Assembly (NCBI RefSeq): GCF_030913635.1
Contig: NZ_CP133188.1
Span: forward strand, 2,666,001 to 2,730,000
Direction of reading: 5' to 3'
From: Sedimentibacter sp. MB35-C1
GTDB taxonomy: Bacteria > Bacillota > Clostridia > Tissierellales > Sedimentibacteraceae
Length of the DNA: 64,000 nt
Shown here: in pieces, positions 54,808 to 64,000 of the stretch
Layout of the letters: each line of letters opens with the position of its first letter
Position numbering within the stretch: position 1 is the stretch's first letter
Translations under genes and position numbers: made by a program
Notes under the pieces: model-generated
Database searches by the model: none
What the model saw: only the letters and a program-made list of their open reading frames with translations
What the model was told of the DNA's origin: nothing

Positions 54808-54882
54808 TGGCTCCGAGGGTGGGGCTCGAACCCACGACCTACCGGTTAACAGCCGGTTGCTCCACCATTGAGCTACCTCGGA
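54808..54882 (-). tRNA. tRNA-Asn(GTT)
   Basis: Loop CTGTTAA; CCA encoded; first tRNA after 5S, two or three bases from its end. Confidence 0.95.
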
Positions 54883-54884
54883 AT

Positions 54885-55003
54885 AACCCGGCGACGTCTT
54901 ACTTTCCCAGGCAGTTGCCCGCCAAGTATCATCAGCGCTGAAGAGCTTAACTTCCGTGTTCGAGATGGGTACGGGTGTGTCCTCTTCGCTATTGTCACCA
55001 GAT
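54885..55003 (-). rRNA. rrf: 5S ribosomal RNA
   Basis: About 118 bases with the conserved CCCATCTCGAACACGGAAG on the minus strand. Ends are set by the TCTGGTGAC start and the GCCGGGTTA end and may be off by a few bases. Confidence 0.92.
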
Positions 55004-55065
55004 ATATAAAAGTTCTTTCAGAACTTTCAAAATCGCATAGGAATTTTTAGATTAGACATTTTTGC

Positions 55066-55181
55066 GCAGTCTCATTTACCAATTTACTTGCTCCTTGCGT
55101 CGCATAAATTGGGAATTCGTTGCGAATGACCTACCTTCAATTTTTTTCTCCTTTTAGTCGAAAAAATTGGGTTAGGGCATC
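55066..55181 (-). repeat. Spacer hairpin repeat (23S-5S spacer), reference copy
   Basis: About 115 bases: hairpin B (CCAATTTACTTG ... AAATTGG, then GAATTCGTTGCGAATGAC) and hairpin A (GACCTACC, CAATTTTTTTC ... GAAAAAATTG, GGTTAGGGCATC). Begins five bases beyond the 3' end of 23S. Same order and orientation in the other spacers. Role unknown; RNase III or other processing of the long transcript is one possibility. Confidence 0.75.
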
Positions 55182-55186
55182 TTTGA

Positions 55187-60084
<4,898 letters not shown>

Positions 60085-60226
60085 TATTCTTGCTCAAGAT
60101 AGCGCTTAGCTTATCTTTGTCTTTCTTTACTTTGGTTCTTTAGTTCTTTTTTTCTTTGAACTCTCAAAGGTTTCTTATGCTGTTTTATTGTCTAGGTTCT
60201 TCGCTGTTTTTTGCGACAGCTTGAAT

Positions 60227-60255
60227 AGCTTATCACATCTTGTCAATGTTGTCAA
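60227..60255 (-). promoter_or_regulatory. rrn promoter P2
   Basis: TTGACA (60255-60250), 17-base spacer, TAAGCT (60232-60227), about 150 bases before 16S. Confidence 0.75.
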
Positions 60256-60290
60256 CTATTTTTTTTGCTTCATTTCTGAATAGCTTTGTT

Positions 60291-60319
60291 AGTTTACCAT
60301 AATCATTTCTGAATGTCAA
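60291..60319 (-). promoter_or_regulatory. rrn promoter P1
   Basis: TTGACA (60319-60314), 17-base spacer, TAAACT (60296-60291). With P2 it forms a tandem rRNA promoter; CTATTCAGAAATGA-like sequence recurs near both. It starts only about 54 bases past tRNA-Phe of the second cluster, with no terminator between. Confidence 0.75.
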
Positions 60320-60372
60320 TTACATTTTAAAATATCTTATAAATTTTTGTTTTTATATAAATTATTAAAAAA

Positions 60373-60448
60373 TGGTGCCCAAACGCGGAATCGAACCACG
60401 GACACGGAGATTTTCAGTCTCCTGCTCTACCGACTGAGCTATCTGGGC
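60373..60448 (-). tRNA. tRNA-Phe(GAA), second cluster
   Basis: Identical to the copy at 52487; CCA encoded; last gene of the second cluster. Confidence 0.95.
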
Positions 60449-60452
60449 ACAA

Positions 60453-60526
60453 TGGGCCTTCAAGGACTCGAACCTTGGACCTACCGGTTATGAGCCGGGC
60501 GCTCTAACCAACTGAGCTAAAGGCCC
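60453..60526 (-). tRNA. tRNA-Ile2(CAT), second cluster
   Basis: Same body as 52597; CCA not encoded. Confidence 0.8.
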
Positions 60527-60545
60527 AAAACAAATTGTTTTGGTA

Positions 60546-60622
<77 letters not shown>

Positions 60623-60632
60623 GCTTTAAGTA

Positions 60633-60706
60633 TCGGGGCGGCAGGATTTGAACCCGCGGCCCTCTGGTCCCAAACCAGATGCGCTACCAAACTGCGCTAC
60701 GCCCCG
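60633..60706 (-). tRNA. tRNA-Pro(TGG), second cluster
   Basis: Same as 52777; CCA not encoded. Confidence 0.95.
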
Positions 60707-60710
60707 TTAA

Positions 60711-60799
60711 TGGCGGAGAGGGTGGGATTCGAACCCACGCGGGCTTACACCCAAACGGTTTTCAAGACCGCCTCGTTATGACCACTTCGATACCTCTCC
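60711..60799 (-). tRNA. tRNA-Ser(TGA), second cluster
   Basis: Same as 53063; CCA encoded. Follows Pro directly because Trp and Ser(GCT) are absent. Confidence 0.93.
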
Positions 60800-60804
60800 A
60801 ATAA

Positions 60805-60877
60805 TGATCCATCGGCGATTCGAACGCCGGACACCTTGATTAAAAGTCAAGTGCTCTGCCTGCTGAGCTAATGGATC
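60805..60877 (-). tRNA. tRNA-Lys(TTT), second cluster
   Basis: Same body as 53154, but CCA is not encoded. Confidence 0.94.
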
Positions 60878-60894
60878 GTATTAATTTTGCTGAG

Positions 60895-60967
60895 TGACCC
60901 ATCAGGGACTCGAACCCTGGACACCCTGATTAAGAGTCAGGTGCTCTACCAGCTGAGCTAATGAGTC
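60895..60967 (-). tRNA. tRNA-Lys(CTT)
   Basis: Loop CTCTTAA; acceptor GACTCAT. Present only in the second cluster. CCA not encoded. Confidence 0.93.
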
Positions 60968-60982
60968 ATATTAAAATTTAAA

Positions 60983-61059
60983 TGGTGCACCCAGGAGGAT
61001 TCGAACCCCCGGCACACGGATTAGAAGTCCGTTGCTCTATCCTACTGAGCTATGGGTGC
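60983..61059 (-). tRNA. tRNA-Arg(TCT), second cluster
   Basis: Same body as 53412; CCA encoded here. Confidence 0.94.
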
Positions 61060-61107
61060 TCAGTATTTTTATTGTGTTAAATCCTCAAAATTTTCTTTTA
61101 AATATTA

Positions 61108-61183
<76 letters not shown>

Positions 61184-61240
61184 ATATATAATTGTTTTAC
61201 GCCAATAAATTACTTCTTCGACTATACTTCTTTTTTTTAA

Positions 61241-61317
61241 TGGCGACCTGGAAGGGGCTCGAACCCTCGACCTCCAGCGTGACAGGCTGGCATTCTAACC
61301 AACTGAACTACCAGGCC
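61241..61317 (-). tRNA. tRNA-Asp(GTC), second cluster
   Basis: Copy of 53950 at offset 7291; CCA encoded. Confidence 0.95.
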
Positions 61318-61323
61318 GCTTTT

Positions 61324-61388
61324 GCAGTTAATCACTGCATTTGACCTACCAACACTTTTCAGAAAAATCTGATTAATGAAGTTAGGAC
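61324..61388 (-). repeat. Spacer hairpin repeat, degenerate copy, second cluster
   Basis: Copy of 54033-54097. Confidence 0.55.
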
Positions 61389-61393
61389 TTAAG

Positions 61394-61466
61394 TGGAAAC
61401 TATAGGGCTCGAACCTATGACCCCCTGCTTGTAAGGCAGATGCTCTCCCAACTGAGCTAAGCTTCC
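61394..61466 (-). tRNA. tRNA-Val(TAC), second cluster
   Basis: Copy of 54103; CCA not encoded. Confidence 0.95.
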
Positions 61467-61473
61467 ATATTTT

Positions 61474-61588
61474 GCAGTCTCATTCACCAATTTTTCTGCT
61501 CCTTACGTCACAAAAATTGGGAATTCGTTACATATGACCTACCATCCATTTTTCAGAAAGAAACTCTGAAAAATGGGGTTAGGGCATC
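61474..61588 (-). repeat. Spacer hairpin repeat (Glu-Val), second cluster
   Basis: Copy of 54183-54297. Confidence 0.75.
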
Positions 61589-61589
61589 A

Positions 61590-61661
61590 TGACCCTACCG
61601 GGACTCGAACCCGGGTTATCGCCGTGAAAGGGCGGTGTCTTAACCGCTTGACCATAGGGCC
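61590..61661 (-). tRNA. tRNA-Glu(TTC), second cluster
   Basis: Copy of 54299; CCA not encoded. Confidence 0.94.
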
Positions 61662-61669
61662 TTATTGTA

Positions 61670-61757
61670 CATTCTCGTTCAAAAATTTTGAACTTGCTGC
61701 CAATGACCTACCATCATCTTTTTCCCAATATTAATTGAAAAAATGGGTTAGGGCATC
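61670..61757 (-). repeat. Spacer hairpin repeat (Met-Glu), second cluster
   Basis: Copy of 54379-54466. Confidence 0.65.
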
Positions 61758-61761
61758 TTGA

Positions 61762-61835
61762 TAGCGGCGAACGGATTTGAACCGCTGACACTGCGGGTAT
61801 GAACCGCATGCTCTAGCCAACTGAGCTACGCCGCC
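61762..61835 (-). tRNA. tRNA-Met(CAT), elongator, second cluster
   Basis: Copy of 54471; CCA not encoded. Confidence 0.9.
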
Positions 61836-61912
61836 ATATTTCAATAACACAAGTGTACTTTAAAGTGTTATTTGAATGCTCAGAAACGCTTAGTCTTGAG
61901 CTTAATTACTTT

Positions 61913-61988
61913 TGGTAGCGGGAGCTGGATTCGAACCAACGGCCTCCGGGTTATGAGCCCGACGAGCTTCCAACTGCTCTATCCCGCG
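61913..61988 (-). tRNA. Initiator tRNA-fMet(CAT), second cluster
   Basis: Copy of 54622; CCA encoded. Confidence 0.93.
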
Positions 61989-62000
61989 AAAATTCATTGA

Positions 62001-62085
62001 TGCCGAAGACCGGACTCGAACCGGTACGAATTTGAGGTTCGCAGGATTTTAAGTCCTGTGCGTCTGCCAATTCCGCCACTTCGGC
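62001..62085 (-). tRNA. tRNA-Leu(TAA), second cluster
   Basis: Copy of 54710; CCA not encoded. Confidence 0.94.
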
Positions 62086-62098
62086 TTTGTATCTTTGT

Positions 62099-62173
62099 TG
62101 GCTCCGAGGGTGGGGCTCGAACCCACGACCTACCGGTTAACAGCCGGTTGCTCCACCATTGAGCTACCTCGGA
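62099..62173 (-). tRNA. tRNA-Asn(GTT), second cluster
   Basis: Copy of 54808; CCA encoded. Confidence 0.95.
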
Positions 62174-62175
62174 AT

Positions 62176-62294
62176 AACCCGGCGACGTCTTACTTTCCCA
62201 GGCAGTTGCCCGCCAAGTATCATCAGCGCTGAAGAGCTTAACTTCCGTGTTCGAGATGGGTACGGGTGTGTCCTCTTCGCTATTGTCACCAGAT
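62176..62294 (-). rRNA. rrf: 5S ribosomal RNA, second operon
   Basis: Same sequence as 54885-55003 at offset 7291. Confidence 0.92.
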
Positions 62295-62356
62295 ATATAA
62301 AAGTTCTTTCAGAACTTTCAAAATCGCATAGGAATTTTTAGATTAGACATTTTTGC

Positions 62357-62472
62357 GCAGTCTCATTTACCAATTTACTTGCTCCTTGCGTCGCATAAAT
62401 TGGGAATTCGTTGCGAATGACCTACCTTCAATTTTTTTCTCCTTTTAGTCGAAAAAATTGGGTTAGGGCATC
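62357..62472 (-). repeat. Spacer hairpin repeat (23S-5S), second operon
   Basis: Copy of 55066-55181. Confidence 0.75.
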
Positions 62473-62477
62473 TTTGA

Positions 62478-64000
<1,523 letters not shown>

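Overview
The window looks like chromosome from a low-GC, endospore-forming member of the Clostridia or a close relative (Bacillota). Support comes from the AT-rich sequence, strong GGAGG ribosome binding sites, T-box leaders, and many sporulation genes: yunB, spoVAC-AD-AE, spoIIAA-AB, spoIIP and gpr. I cannot name the genus with confidence.

Layout. 1-5 kb: MntP-type manganese exporter, a Cys-rich protein, and a FadR-type regulator divergent from ilvD. 4.8-11.7 kb: yebC, a YigZ/IMPACT protein, hflX, yunB and a class A penicillin-binding protein. 11.8-13.8 kb: spoVA operon, headed by an unlisted 40-residue membrane peptide. 14.1-18.9 kb: leuACDB behind a leucine T-box; with ilvD it covers much of branched-chain amino acid synthesis. 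19-22.6 kb: spoIIAA-spoIIAB with no sigF following, a two-component system and a DUF4342 protein. 22.8-30.5 kb: accessory region with a CLC antiporter resembling the fluoride clade, GNAT enzymes (one a remnant), a PadR/DUF2812 pair, a second DUF2812-like gene, a frameshifted DUF6385-like gene and small membrane proteins. 30.5-35.5 kb: uridine phosphorylase, T-box-controlled thrS and a DEAD-box helicase. 35.7-41.9 kb: a second accessory block with an MBL protein, a secreted C39-like cysteine protease, several secreted or membrane unknowns, and an ECF sigma factor with its DUF4367 partner. 41.9-52.4 kb: TPM/LemA, lepA, spoIIP, gpr, rpsT, holA, comEC and a YprB-like nuclease.

52.5-64 kb is stable RNA, all on the minus strand: a complete 16S-23S-5S operon followed by 22 tRNA genes, and upstream of it the end of a second operon (partial 23S, 5S, 16 tRNAs). 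The two copies are nearly identical over at least 2.9 kb at an offset of about 7.29 kb. The 23S gene carries an intervening sequence in what I take to be helix 45. A family of composite hairpin repeats sits in the spacers between the stable RNAs; this is the least explained structure in the window.

Many starts were moved from the longest open frame to the codon correctly spaced from a Shine-Dalgarno sequence; each entry gives the reason. Family names were assigned by reading, without database searches.
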